Shown here piece by piece: positions 7,328-15,338 of a stretch of DNA of 16,365 bases. A model generated the notes under the pieces. The model searched no databases and was not told the origin of the DNA. It worked only from the letters and a program-made list of their open reading frames with translations. The stretch lies in assembly GCA_002688185.1 (NCBI GenBank), contig NZCE01000041.1, positions 1 through 16,365 of the forward strand, read 5' to 3'. The translations under genes and the position numbers were made by a program. This DNA comes from Spirochaetales bacterium (lineage in GTDB: Bacteria; Spirochaetota; Spirochaetia; ARS1246). The first letter of the stretch is position 1. Every line of letters begins with the position of its first letter.

Positions 7328-7335
7328 AGAACCTG

Positions 7336-8481
7336 ATGAAGATTACCGGAATAAAAACATACGTGCTTGCCGCCGATCTTGCGGGTAGATCTTTTGGATG
7401 GTCTCAACGGACCACCGATAGCCGACAGGCGGCGATCTGCGTAATTGACACAGATGCCGGTGTCAGCGGGTGCGGTGAAGCATTTTATTTTGGCGGCCCG
7501 GCCTCGATTGTTGCGGATATTATCGACAACGCACTTGGTCCGATTGTAAACGGCAGCGATCCGATGGACACCGGCGTCCTTTGGGATCGTATGTACAATT
7601 GGACCCGTGATCAGGGCCAAAAAGGAGTCACCATTTCCGCAATCAGCGCTATCGACATAGCTCTCTGGGATATCAAGGGAAAGGCGCTGGATTTGCCGGT
7701 GTACGTCTTGCTCGGAGGCGCCTACAGAAAAAAAGCTCGCGTGTATGCCACCGGACTCTACGAGCCGCAAAACGTCGAATGTATCGCCGAGGCTCTGGTT
7801 GATGAAGCGTTGGGATACAAACGCGACGGGTTTTCGGCTATGAAGCTCAAGATTGGATACGGCATCAAAACCGATCTCGCATACGTGAGAAAAATACGTG
7901 AAGCGATTGGTCCGGATATTTCCCTTATGGTAGACGCAAACCACGCGTACAATTCTGTTGAAGCTATCCGTCTGGCAAGGGAGATTGCGCCTTTTGATAT
8001 TTATTGGTTCGAGGAACCGGTTCCACCTGAGGACATCGCCGGATACGTCGAGCTTCGGAAAAACTCTGAGATTCCTATTGCAGGCGGAGAATGCGAATAT
8101 ACTCGATACGGATTCATGAATCTTATTAACAGCCGGGCAGTTGATGTGCTTCAGCCGGATGTTTGCGCCGCCGGGGGAATCAGTGAAATGAGTAAAATCA
8201 CCACCCTCGCATCCGCGGCAAATATCCCCGTGATGCCACACGTCTGGGGCACCAACGTGGGGTTGTCGGCATCATTGCAATGCTTTGCAGCACTTCCCCA
8301 TTTTCCTGAACGGCGGTTTCCCGCAGAGCCGTATTTTGAGCTCGATAGGTCGCCACATCCTCTCAGGGCAGGTGTAACTGAGGAACAGTTTGTGTTGTCT
8401 GAAGGGTACATTGCCGTACCCGATCGGCCCGGTCTGGGCGTTACCCTCGATATGGATTTTATCACAGCTCACGCAACGTAG
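7336..8481 (+). CDS. Mandelate racemase/muconate lactonizing enzyme family protein, probable acid-sugar dehydratase
   Basis: The product has 381 residues, in the range usual for the enolase superfamily, with a capping domain (about 1-125) followed by a barrel. The catalytic residues are all visible: KLK (K170, K172), metal ligands D200, E226 and E252 (VDAN, FEEP, GGE), and the H302-D275 dyad (MPHVWG and QPDVC). A KxK pair together with a His-Asp dyad places it in the mandelate racemase subgroup, most of whose known members dehydrate aldonic or uronic acids such as galactonate, rhamnonate or gluconate. Mg2+-dependent, cytoplasmic. It has its own promoter 80 bp downstream of cobS, with a palindrome that suggests substrate-responsive repression. 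No sugar-acid transporter or aldolase is adjacent. The superfamily and subgroup are firm; the substrate is unknown. Confidence 0.87.
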   Translation: MKITGIKTYVLAADLAGRSFGWSQRTTDSRQAAICVIDTDAGVSGCGEAFYFGGPASIVADIIDNALGPIVNGSDPMDTGVLWDRMYNWTRDQGQKGVTISAISAIDIALWDIKGKALDLPVYVLLGGAYRKKARVYATGLYEPQNVECIAEALVDEALGYKRDGFSAMKLKIGYGIKTDLAYVRKIREAIGPDISLMVDANHAYNSVEAIRLAREIAPFDIYWFEEPVPPEDIAGYVELRKNSEIPIAGGECEYTRYGFMNLINSRAVDVLQPDVCAAGGISEMSKITTLASAANIPVMPHVWGTNVGLSASLQCFAALPHFPERRFPAEPYFELDRSPHPLRAGVTEEQFVLSEGYIAVPDRPGLGVTLDMDFITAHAT

Positions 8482-8560
8482 CCCGACACTACTGTTGCGC
8501 CTTCCTTTCCAAAACAATGGTTTTTCAATGTCCCAATCAGTATATTTTGCGACATAATAA

Positions 8561-8577
8561 CCGACAAGTTGGGTCGG
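8561..8577 (+). other. Small inverted repeat upstream of metE
   Basis: CCGAC (8561-8565) and GTCGG (8573-8577) pair around a 7-base loop, 28 bp before the metE start, in a 124 bp gap that otherwise shows only an AT-rich stretch at 8541-8560. It could be an operator or a leader hairpin. No SAM or cobalamin riboswitch consensus could be recognised in the gap. Confidence 0.3.
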
Positions 8578-8605
8578 GATTGGCAAATACGCATGAGGAG
8601 ATTTC

Positions 8606-10768
8606 ATGGATACCTACGCTTTCGGATTCCCGAGAATAGGCAGAAATCGCGAATACAAAAAAGCTATCGAAGGCTTTTGGAAAGGCAAAATCGGTGAGGC
8701 GGAGCTGCAAATTAGGCTCACGGATATTCAGAACTTCATGGTTGAGCAATACGAGACATATGTAGACGGATATCCAAAGGGAGAAATCACCGGTTACGAT
8801 CACATGATCGATACGGCCGTTATGTGTGGCCTCTATAAAGCCCCGGATACGGATGCATATTACAATCTCTGCAGAGGCAAAGATGCCCTGGAAATGACAA
8901 AATGGTTCAACACGAATTACCATTATCTTGTACCGGATTTTGCCGGCAAAACTCCGGAGGAGCTCACACTGGTGAGAAACAAGTTCGATATATCCGGGGC
9001 TGCTTCACAAGACCGACCGGTTTACCTCATCGGACCGTTTACGTTCTTAAAGTTAGCAAAGGGTATTGAGCGAGGAGATATCGATAAGTTTACCGCCGCT
9101 GTGGCACAGATATATAAGGAATTGCTTGCATCACTTGGCAGTGTCCATATGGATGAGCCCGCCTTTGTCCTGGATCTCGATAGAGATGAAATTTCCCGGA
9201 TCAAGAGAGTATATGAGCTGCTTAGCGACGCGGGGTGCAATATCAATGTATTTACCTATTATGATGGCGTCTCATTCCTTGATGAGCTTGTTTCTCTGCC
9301 GGTGGCAGGTATCGGTCTCGATTTTGTGCGGAGCCCTGAGAGTTTAGATTTTATCAAACGGGGGAAGTTCCCTGCGGATAAAAAGCTGTACGCGGGGCTT
9401 GTAGACGGGCGGAACATATGGAGGACCGACCCGAGCCAGGTCAAAAGCGCGCTATCTATCATAACCCGATATGTGAATGAAGTTGTACTGACAAATGCCG
9501 CGCCTCTCTTTCACGTGCCTCTTACCACGGAAGGCGAAGAGCTTGATTCACGGCTCTTGTCCAGACTCTCTTTTGCCATCCAAAAACTCGAGGAAATCGG
9601 ACATTTTGCGGCTGACGATTTTGCCGCCGTCGATGAGTCTCGCGCGGATGAATTTGGTGAGAATAAGGAAGTCGGGCGACGGATTTCCGGGCTACAGGAC
9701 CACCATTTTAGAAGGGCCGATGATTATTCTTCTCGGAAAAACGCGCAGGATGCGAGCCTCGGTCTGCCTCTTTTAGCAACCACCACAATAGGGAGCTTTC
9801 CTCAAACGTCTGAGGTCCGCAAGGCGAGGGCAAACTACAAAAAAGGCAGAATAGGCGCAAAAGAATACCAGGCGTTCGTTGACGGCCAGATCGAGGATGC
9901 CATCAACCGTCAGGAGAAGCTCGGCCTTGATGTCCTCGTTCACGGGGAGTTCGAACGGAGCGACATGGTCGAGTTTTTCGCAGAAAAGCTCGACGGTATC
10001 GCGACAACAAAATCGGGTTGGATTATCTCCTACGGGACGCGCGCTTATAGGCCTCCGATCATTTTTGGCGATATTTCCAGACCGGTACCGATGACTGTCA
10101 GGGAAGTAACGTATGCTCAGAGCTTGACGGATAAGCCGGTGAAAGGCATGCTTACCGGCCCTGTGACAATTATCGCATGGAGTTTTGTACGTTCCGACAT
10201 CCCGGTCAGTGAGGTCGCCAATCAGCTCGGTTTGGTATTGCGCGACGAGATTGCCGATTATGAATCTGCCGGGATAAAGATTATACAGGTCGATGAGCCC
10301 GCCTTTCGGGAGATGGCGCCGAATAAGCGCAACAGATGGGACGAGTACTTTGAATGGGCGATCAAGTCGTTCAGGCTCGCAACCGCAGGTGTCAAACCTG
10401 AAACTCAGATACATTCCCACATGTGCTATGCAGAGTTCGGCGAAATCATCGATCGGATTCACGCCATGGATTTTGATGTCATTTCCATTGAGGCAACCAG
10501 GAGCGGCGGCGATGTGATTGAAAGCTTTGAGCAGATGGATTTTGACCGGCAGATAGGCCTCGGCGTGTGGGATATCCATTCCCCGGCCGTTCCTGGCAAA
10601 GATCTCATAAAGAATGTGGTGAAAAGGGCGCTCAAGGTAATTCCCATAGAGAACTTCTGGATCAACCCCGATTGTGGGCTCAAAACGAGGGGATGGGAAG
10701 AAACCATGGCCTCACTAGGAGAGATGGTTGTGGGGGCCGGGGAGCTTCGCCGGCAATACCAAAGCTAA
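8606..10768 (+). CDS. metE: Cobalamin-independent methionine synthase MetE
   Basis: 5-Methyltetrahydropteroyltri-L-glutamate-homocysteine S-methyltransferase of 720 residues (the E. coli enzyme has 753). It makes methionine from methylfolate and homocysteine without a cobamide. The N-terminal barrel opens with the family's GFPRIGRNREYK. The C-terminal barrel starts near residue 390 (TTTIGSFPQT) and contains GEFERSDMVEFF (448-459). The zinc site is intact: H605 and C607 (HSHMC), E629 (ISIEA) and C690 (NPDCG), with the same spacing as H641, C643, E665 and C726 of E. coli; D563 (QVDEPA) is also present. A ribosome site, GAGGAG, precedes the ATG. The next gene starts within 5 bp of its stop, so the two form an operon of methionine synthesis. 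Identity is as sure as sequence allows. Confidence 0.96.
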   Translation: MDTYAFGFPRIGRNREYKKAIEGFWKGKIGEAELQIRLTDIQNFMVEQYETYVDGYPKGEITGYDHMIDTAVMCGLYKAPDTDAYYNLCRGKDALEMTKWFNTNYHYLVPDFAGKTPEELTLVRNKFDISGAASQDRPVYLIGPFTFLKLAKGIERGDIDKFTAAVAQIYKELLASLGSVHMDEPAFVLDLDRDEISRIKRVYELLSDAGCNINVFTYYDGVSFLDELVSLPVAGIGLDFVRSPESLDFIKRGKFPADKKLYAGLVDGRNIWRTDPSQVKSALSIITRYVNEVVLTNAAPLFHVPLTTEGEELDSRLLSRLSFAIQKLEEIGHFAADDFAAVDESRADEFGENKEVGRRISGLQDHHFRRADDYSSRKNAQDASLGLPLLATTTIGSFPQTSEVRKARANYKKGRIGAKEYQAFVDGQIEDAINRQEKLGLDVLVHGEFERSDMVEFFAEKLDGIATTKSGWIISYGTRAYRPPIIFGDISRPVPMTVREVTYAQSLTDKPVKGMLTGPVTIIAWSFVRSDIPVSEVANQLGLVLRDEIADYESAGIKIIQVDEPAFREMAPNKRNRWDEYFEWAIKSFRLATAGVKPETQIHSHMCYAEFGEIIDRIHAMDFDVISIEATRSGGDVIESFEQMDFDRQIGLGVWDIHSPAVPGKDLIKNVVKRALKVIPIENFWINPDCGLKTRGWEETMASLGEMVVGAGELRRQYQS

Positions 10769-10772
10769 CATT

Positions 10773-12626
10773 GTGACGCGGGCTGAGTTTAAGAACCGAC
10801 TGCAAGACAATATTCTCCTGTTCGACGGGGCGATGGGGACGATGCTTTATTCAAGAGGCGTCTATATCAGCCGTTGCTATGATGAGGTGAACATCTCAAA
10901 TCCCAGCTTGGTAGGGGAGATCCACCAGGAGTACATCAAGGCGGGCGCGGATGTTCTGGAAACCAACACTTTTGGTGCTAATAGACTAAAGCTTGGTGGT
11001 CACGGTCTCGCCGACAGAGTCGCGGAGATAAACGAGTCCGGTGCATCGCTGGCGTGTGCAGCGGCGCGCGCCGCTGCTGGCAATGTCGTTCTCGTTGCAG
11101 GGTCGGTGGGTCCCCTTGGAGTCCGCCTTGCGCCGTATGGCCAGATTGGCAGAAAAGACGCGTTGGAAATTTTTGGCGAGCAGGTATCGGCTCTCGTGTC
11201 TGGGGGGGTGGATCTAATTATATTCGAGACATTTTCCGACATGCTTGAGCTTGAAGTTGCAGTTGAGGCTGCCAGAAAACACCACGATCTGCCGGTGATT
11301 ACGTCGTTTACCGTTGCCGATAACGGAACTACCCTTTACGGAGCAGAGCCGGCAGAGGCGGGTAAGTTCTTGTCCTCCCTCGAGGTCGACGGATTAGGGG
11401 TAAACTGCAGCGTTGGTCCTCCGGTTATGATGAATGCCTTAGAAGGTCTTCTCGAGGTAACGGAATTGCCTGTGTCCATCATGCCAAACGCGGGCACACC
11501 AAGAGAGGTTGAGGGAAGAAACTTTTATCTTGCCAGTAGCGAATATATGGCCTCCTACGCACGAAAGTTTATTCGAGCGGGAGCGAGAATCGTTGGCGGG
11601 TGTTGCGGAACGACGCCGGGTTATATCAAGGCCATGAGAAACTATATTGCTTCCTTCTCGCCGAGAAAAACAATATCGACGAGGGGAAATGCGGGCGACG
11701 GCGAAGCTACAAAAGTCGAGCCCATACCATTTGGCGAACGGTCAAAACTTGCGGCTTCTCTCGCCGAGGGTAAATTTATCCGCACCGTTGAGCTGATTCC
11801 CCCGAGAGGGCGTGATACGCAGAGGATTCTCAAATCATGTGGCATCCTTAAAGAGCACGGGATCGATGCGGTTAACATTCCCGACGGACCCAGAGCACTA
11901 TCCCGGATGAGTGCCCAATTGCTCTGTGTCATCATACAGGAAAGCGTTGGAATCGAGACATTCCTTCACTATACATGTCGCGACAGAAACCTTCTCGGGA
12001 TGATGTCGGATATGCTTGGTCTTTCGGCCGCCGGCGTAAATAACATTCTAATCGTCACCGGAGATCCGCCAAAAATGGGAGACTACCCGGACGCCACGGC
12101 CGTTTTTGACGTGGACTCCATCGGTCTTTCACATCTGGTTGCGGGGTTGAATAGAGGAGTTGACTTAGGCGGTAATGCTATCGGGAATCCCACCGGATAT
12201 CTGATCGGTGTTGGGGTAAATCCGGGCGCAATAGACAGGGCGCGGGAAATGGACAGGTACTGGAAGAAGATAGGTGCCGGAGCCGAAGTTGCGGTTACCC
12301 AACCCGTGTTTGATCCACGGATCCTCATCTCGTTTTGCAGTGAAGTAGAGACGGCAAATATCCCGATTATCGCCGGTATATGGCCCTTGGTATCTCTGCG
12401 AAACGCAGAGTTTATGAATAATGAAATCCCGGGTGCGTCGGTACCGGAGCCTACTATGGAGCGAATGCGATTGGCCGATAAGAACGGGAGTGCATTAGAG
12501 GAAGGAATCCGGATTGCGCGGGAGGCCGTTCAAACCATCCGGCCTTATGTACAGGGCATCCAGGTCTCGGCTCCGTTTGGTAAAACCGAGTACGCCCTGG
12601 AAGTGCTCAAAGGATTGGACGATTGA
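10773..12626 (+). CDS. Bifunctional homocysteine S-methyltransferase/methylenetetrahydrofolate reductase (YitJ type)
   Basis: The product has 617 residues and two domains. Residues 1-295 form a homocysteine S-methyltransferase barrel like the first domain of MetH: FDGAMGT (18-24), ETNTFGAN (63-70) and the zinc ligands C212 (GVNCS) and C277/C278 (GGCCGTTP). After a linker (about 296-325), residues 326-617 form an FAD-dependent MTHFR domain: VELIPPRG (339-346), HYTCRDRN (399-406) and ILIVTGDPP (425-433). The order matches B. subtilis YitJ. No folate-binding or cobalamin-binding domain is attached, so the methyl donor for the first domain is uncertain (S-methylmethionine or a separate corrinoid protein). 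I chose GTG 10773, 5 bp after the metE stop, because the family begins about here. A TTG at 10728, inside metE with AGGAG 6 bases before it, would add 15 residues. Confidence 0.88.
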   Translation: MTRAEFKNRLQDNILLFDGAMGTMLYSRGVYISRCYDEVNISNPSLVGEIHQEYIKAGADVLETNTFGANRLKLGGHGLADRVAEINESGASLACAAARAAAGNVVLVAGSVGPLGVRLAPYGQIGRKDALEIFGEQVSALVSGGVDLIIFETFSDMLELEVAVEAARKHHDLPVITSFTVADNGTTLYGAEPAEAGKFLSSLEVDGLGVNCSVGPPVMMNALEGLLEVTELPVSIMPNAGTPREVEGRNFYLASSEYMASYARKFIRAGARIVGGCCGTTPGYIKAMRNYIASFSPRKTISTRGNAGDGEATKVEPIPFGERSKLAASLAEGKFIRTVELIPPRGRDTQRILKSCGILKEHGIDAVNIPDGPRALSRMSAQLLCVIIQESVGIETFLHYTCRDRNLLGMMSDMLGLSAAGVNNILIVTGDPPKMGDYPDATAVFDVDSIGLSHLVAGLNRGVDLGGNAIGNPTGYLIGVGVNPGAIDRAREMDRYWKKIGAGAEVAVTQPVFDPRILISFCSEVETANIPIIAGIWPLVSLRNAEFMNNEIPGASVPEPTMERMRLADKNGSALEEGIRIAREAVQTIRPYVQGIQVSAPFGKTEYALEVLKGLDD

Positions 12627-12633
12627 CCACGGT

Positions 12634-14211
12634 TTAATGTCTGGATCCGTTGTCACCATTCTTTTTGGCAAAATGGTCTCGATTCAAAAAGTAATTTGCC
12701 CAACCTGATGTGCCTTTCAACGAGGCGTCTTTAATGACCGGCTCCCTGTCGAGAAGATTTGGCAGATCTTTGGAGAAGTATCGTTCCCTGTCGTATGCAC
12801 GTACCCAAATACACTCCTTGCCGCACGCGGAGAGCTCACACAGCCCGTCTCGACTTCCGCCACACGGCCCGTTTCTCTGGTTTTTCTGGCATTGCGACTG
12901 AGGACAGAGATACGCGATGTCCGCCAGCGAGCAGTCTCCACATTCCTTGCATTCAAATATCGTGGCCTTGGCCATCCGCTCGTTAAAATAAGCCGCCCGG
13001 TCGAGCTTTTCATGCTTTTCCAGGAAGTTGAAAATTGGCCTGCCGAGACGCTGAAACGGTGATTTTTCGCTAAAAGCCAGAGCATGAATCATGCGGGAGA
13101 ATCTATAGCCAAAGTTGACGTTTTTTTTGTACCTGGATTTTACGCGCTCCTCGAGAATCGGGTTTTTCTTTGAAACATCCGCCAACCCGGTTTTATTATC
13201 ACGCGCAAAATAGTAAAACTCAGCCGTTCTCGGGTAGACGAGATCTTTAACCAGGTCCGTCAATGGCACATCCTCATATCCAGCGGCTGCGTCCACAATT
13301 GCCGCAAAATCCTTGTATTTTTCTACACCGCCGATATATCCACCACGATAGCCCATCTTTTTGAAAGCGGCAAATTGCATTGCGGCGAGATGGGTGAAGT
13401 ATTTCTTTCCTCTGTCGTCCGCCTTTCGCTCTTTCTCGATTCTGGCCAGGAGCTCGTCCGATACTACACAGCCCGGAATGAACCCCCTGTTGAAGATTTT
13501 CGCCACACCGTATCCGAGCTTGTAGATGTTGCCGATTAGCGGAAGATTGATATCGTGTTCTTTCATATACTCCATAAGCTCTTGGGATTTGCGTATGTCG
13601 TAGCCGACCTGCGGTATGATAAAATCCGCCCCGGCTTTTGCCTTGGCCCTGAACTTTTGATATTGCATCATCTGTTCGGCCTCGGTGAGCTTAAACGGAG
13701 AAACGGTACACCCGAGGAAAAAGTTGGTCTTTTCAAGCACCATGGTCGTGCCTGGTTTCCTTCCCTTTACCGTGAGCCCTTTATTCATGTCTGAGAGCAT
13801 TTTGAGCAATCCCACCGAATCGATATCAAAGACGGGTTGGGCAATCCCGTTTTGTCCATCAATCGGATAGTCTCCCGAGAGAACCAAGAGATTGTCCAAC
13901 CCCTCTGCAGTGTACATCCATGCGAGAGCTTCCAGCCCGTTCCGGTTGTTGTCCTTGCAGGTGATATGAATGACGGCCTGCTTTCCGCGCTCCATAATGG
14001 CTTTGCCGAGAATATACGGAGCTTGCATTGGATTTCCACCCGCATTGTCGGTGACCGAAATCCAATCTACATAGTCAGCGGACGCAAGCCCGTCCACGAA
14101 CTCCATGATTTTTCCGCCCTCGCCGGGCTTAATCGGACCGCGAGCGGAAACAAGCTCCGCTCCAACGAGAAACCTGTCCCCTTCAGTAACGATGTCGCGT
14201 AGTGATGTCAT
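12634..14211 (-). CDS. Methylenetetrahydrofolate reductase fused to a cysteine-rich MetV-type C-terminal domain
   Basis: The product has 525 residues. Residues 1-310 form the MTHFR barrel that reduces methylene-THF to methyl-THF with FAD: VGAELVSARG (16-25), ITCKDNNRNG (83-92) and NLLVLSGDYP (107-116). Residues about 315-500 match the MTHFR C-terminal domain family (PF12225), with nine cysteines at 421, 424, 427, 436, 441, 450, 458, 463 and 467. In acetogens this domain occurs as the separate protein MetV beside MetF, where it links the reductase to an electron-donating partner. The fusion suggests use of a donor other than, or besides, NADH. Start ATG has GGAGG 7 bases upstream. It is monocistronic, convergent with the YitJ-type gene (7 bp between stops), and has its own promoter. 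Likely methyl branch of the Wood-Ljungdahl pathway or folate-methyl oxidation; the direction is unknown. Confidence 0.87.
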   Translation of the reverse strand: MTSLRDIVTEGDRFLVGAELVSARGPIKPGEGGKIMEFVDGLASADYVDWISVTDNAGGNPMQAPYILGKAIMERGKQAVIHITCKDNNRNGLEALAWMYTAEGLDNLLVLSGDYPIDGQNGIAQPVFDIDSVGLLKMLSDMNKGLTVKGRKPGTTMVLEKTNFFLGCTVSPFKLTEAEQMMQYQKFRAKAKAGADFIIPQVGYDIRKSQELMEYMKEHDINLPLIGNIYKLGYGVAKIFNRGFIPGCVVSDELLARIEKERKADDRGKKYFTHLAAMQFAAFKKMGYRGGYIGGVEKYKDFAAIVDAAAGYEDVPLTDLVKDLVYPRTAEFYYFARDNKTGLADVSKKNPILEERVKSRYKKNVNFGYRFSRMIHALAFSEKSPFQRLGRPIFNFLEKHEKLDRAAYFNERMAKATIFECKECGDCSLADIAYLCPQSQCQKNQRNGPCGGSRDGLCELSACGKECIWVRAYDRERYFSKDLPNLLDREPVIKDASLKGTSGWANYFLNRDHFAKKNGDNGSRH

Positions 14212-14307
14212 ATATATGCCTCCGGCTTTCTGGCCGCTGATTTCGAGCCAATCAAACCCTCCTCTACCACAACGGCAGCGCCTTCAAACCTTATGTTCTA
14301 CGATGAG

Positions 14308-14336
14308 AATTTATCTCTATTGCGCTCAGTTGTCAA
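14308..14336 (-). promoter_or_regulatory. Promoter of the MetF-MetV fusion gene
   Basis: On the minus strand, TTGACA (14331-14336) and TAAATT (14308-14313) are separated by 17 bp. Transcription would begin near 14301 and leave a leader of about 90 bases before ATG 14211. No riboswitch consensus was recognised in that leader. Confidence 0.55.
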
Positions 14337-14385
14337 TTTTAATGGCGCGGTAATCGTGCAAAATTTCTCGAATTCCTGTGGCTTA

Positions 14386-14415
14386 GCGGTCAGTTGCAGT
14401 CTTGGACCGCGCAAC
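14386..14415 (-). other. Interleaved inverted repeats downstream of pyrD
   Basis: GCGGTC (14386-14391) pairs with GACCGC (14405-14410), and GTTGC (14393-14397) pairs with GCAAC (14411-14415). Both pairings have 13-base loops and interlock, so an RNA could form either hairpin. The element lies 27 bp beyond the pyrD stop in the 230 bp gap before the MetF-MetV gene and has no T run. Role unknown; possibly the pyrD transcript 3' end. Confidence 0.35.
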
Positions 14416-14441
14416 ATGGGCTCTTGAGAAGATTCTGGATG

Positions 14442-15338
14442 CTAATCGATGAACGAATGAAAGTCCGTGATCGATTTTATATTTTCACGCTGGGCATATT
14501 CGGCGATGCCGGCGGCGACTCGCTCGACCAATGACGGATCAACGAAATTCCCGGTACCCACCTGGACCGCCGATGCGCCGGCCAATAAATACTGAATAGC
14601 GTCCGAGGGCTCGAGTATCCCCCCAATCCCGAATACCGGCACTTTCACCGTTCTGGCTACACGATAAACGGCCGCCACGCCAACCGGCCTGATTGCAGGT
14701 CCCGAAAGTCCACCTGTGCCCGCCGGCAGCACCGGCTTTTTTGCCTCAATGTCAATTACCATACCTATAACCGTATTGATGCAGGATAAGGCATCAGCCC
14801 CTCCTGCTTCCGCGGCACGGGCGATTTCTCCGATATCGGTGACGTTTGGCGTCAGTTTGATAATCAGCGGTTTGGTCGTAATCGCCCGCAGCCTTCCTGT
14901 CAACGTCTCGACGCTTTTAGGATCCGTTCCGTATGCCAGACCATGTTCCACATTTGGACACGAGAGGTTAATTTCGAAGCCCCAAACCCCGGGTTTTTGT
15001 TCGAGCAGCCCAACGAGGTCCGCAAACTCATCTTCATTGCTGCCGGCGACGTTGGAGACAACGGGGCAGGGCAGCGTCTCAAAAAAAGGCAGCTTTTCAG
15101 AAATATAGCGTTCTATTCCGACGTTTGCGAGCCCTATGGAATTGAGCAGTCCGGCGGGTGTTTCAACCAATCTGGGAACTTCATTTCCATGCCGGGAACT
15201 CACAGAAACCGATTTTGCAAAAAGCGCGCCAACTTTCGACAGATCTATTAGTTCTTCATACTCGCTTCCGTAGCCAAATGTGCCGGATGCAACTCCCACG
15301 GGGTTCCTTAAGGTTTTGCCGCCGATAGCTAACTCCAC
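14442..15338 (-). CDS. pyrD: Dihydroorotate dehydrogenase B, catalytic subunit PyrD (class 1B)
   Basis: The product has 298 residues and is an FMN-binding barrel that oxidises dihydroorotate to orotate in pyrimidine synthesis. NLSCPN at residues 124-129 carries the catalytic cysteine C127 that marks class 1 enzymes (class 2 use serine). K42 (FAKSVS), K161 (IIKLTPN) and N188 (INT) are the expected FMN and substrate contacts, and GIGG (237-240) and QVGTG (259-263) form the phosphate site. The adjacent pyrK makes this class 1B, which passes electrons to NAD+ rather than to fumarate. Start is GTG with GGGAG 5 bases upstream; the gene overlaps the end of pyrK by 10 bp, which points to translational coupling. 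Cytoplasmic, expected as a PyrD2-PyrK2 complex. No other pyr gene lies in the window. Confidence 0.95.
   Translation of the reverse strand: MELAIGGKTLRNPVGVASGTFGYGSEYEELIDLSKVGALFAKSVSVSSRHGNEVPRLVETPAGLLNSIGLANVGIERYISEKLPFFETLPCPVVSNVAGSNEDEFADLVGLLEQKPGVWGFEINLSCPNVEHGLAYGTDPKSVETLTGRLRAITTKPLIIKLTPNVTDIGEIARAAEAGGADALSCINTVIGMVIDIEAKKPVLPAGTGGLSGPAIRPVGVAAVYRVARTVKVPVFGIGGILEPSDAIQYLLAGASAVQVGTGNFVDPSLVERVAAGIAEYAQRENIKSITDFHSFID

Noticed and set aside
7324..8241. 305-codon minus-strand reading frame opposite the dehydratase
   Set aside because: The enolase-superfamily protein on the plus strand has every catalytic residue; the antisense frame is a by-product of its codon composition.
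9773..10579. 268-codon minus-strand reading frame opposite metE
   Set aside because: It is antisense to the highly conserved C-terminal barrel of MetE and resembles nothing known.
12655..12677. Inverted repeat ACCATT...AATGGT as a terminator for the YitJ-type gene
   Set aside because: The loop is 11 bases, the stem is AT-rich, there is no following T run, and it lies within the coding sequence of the convergent gene.
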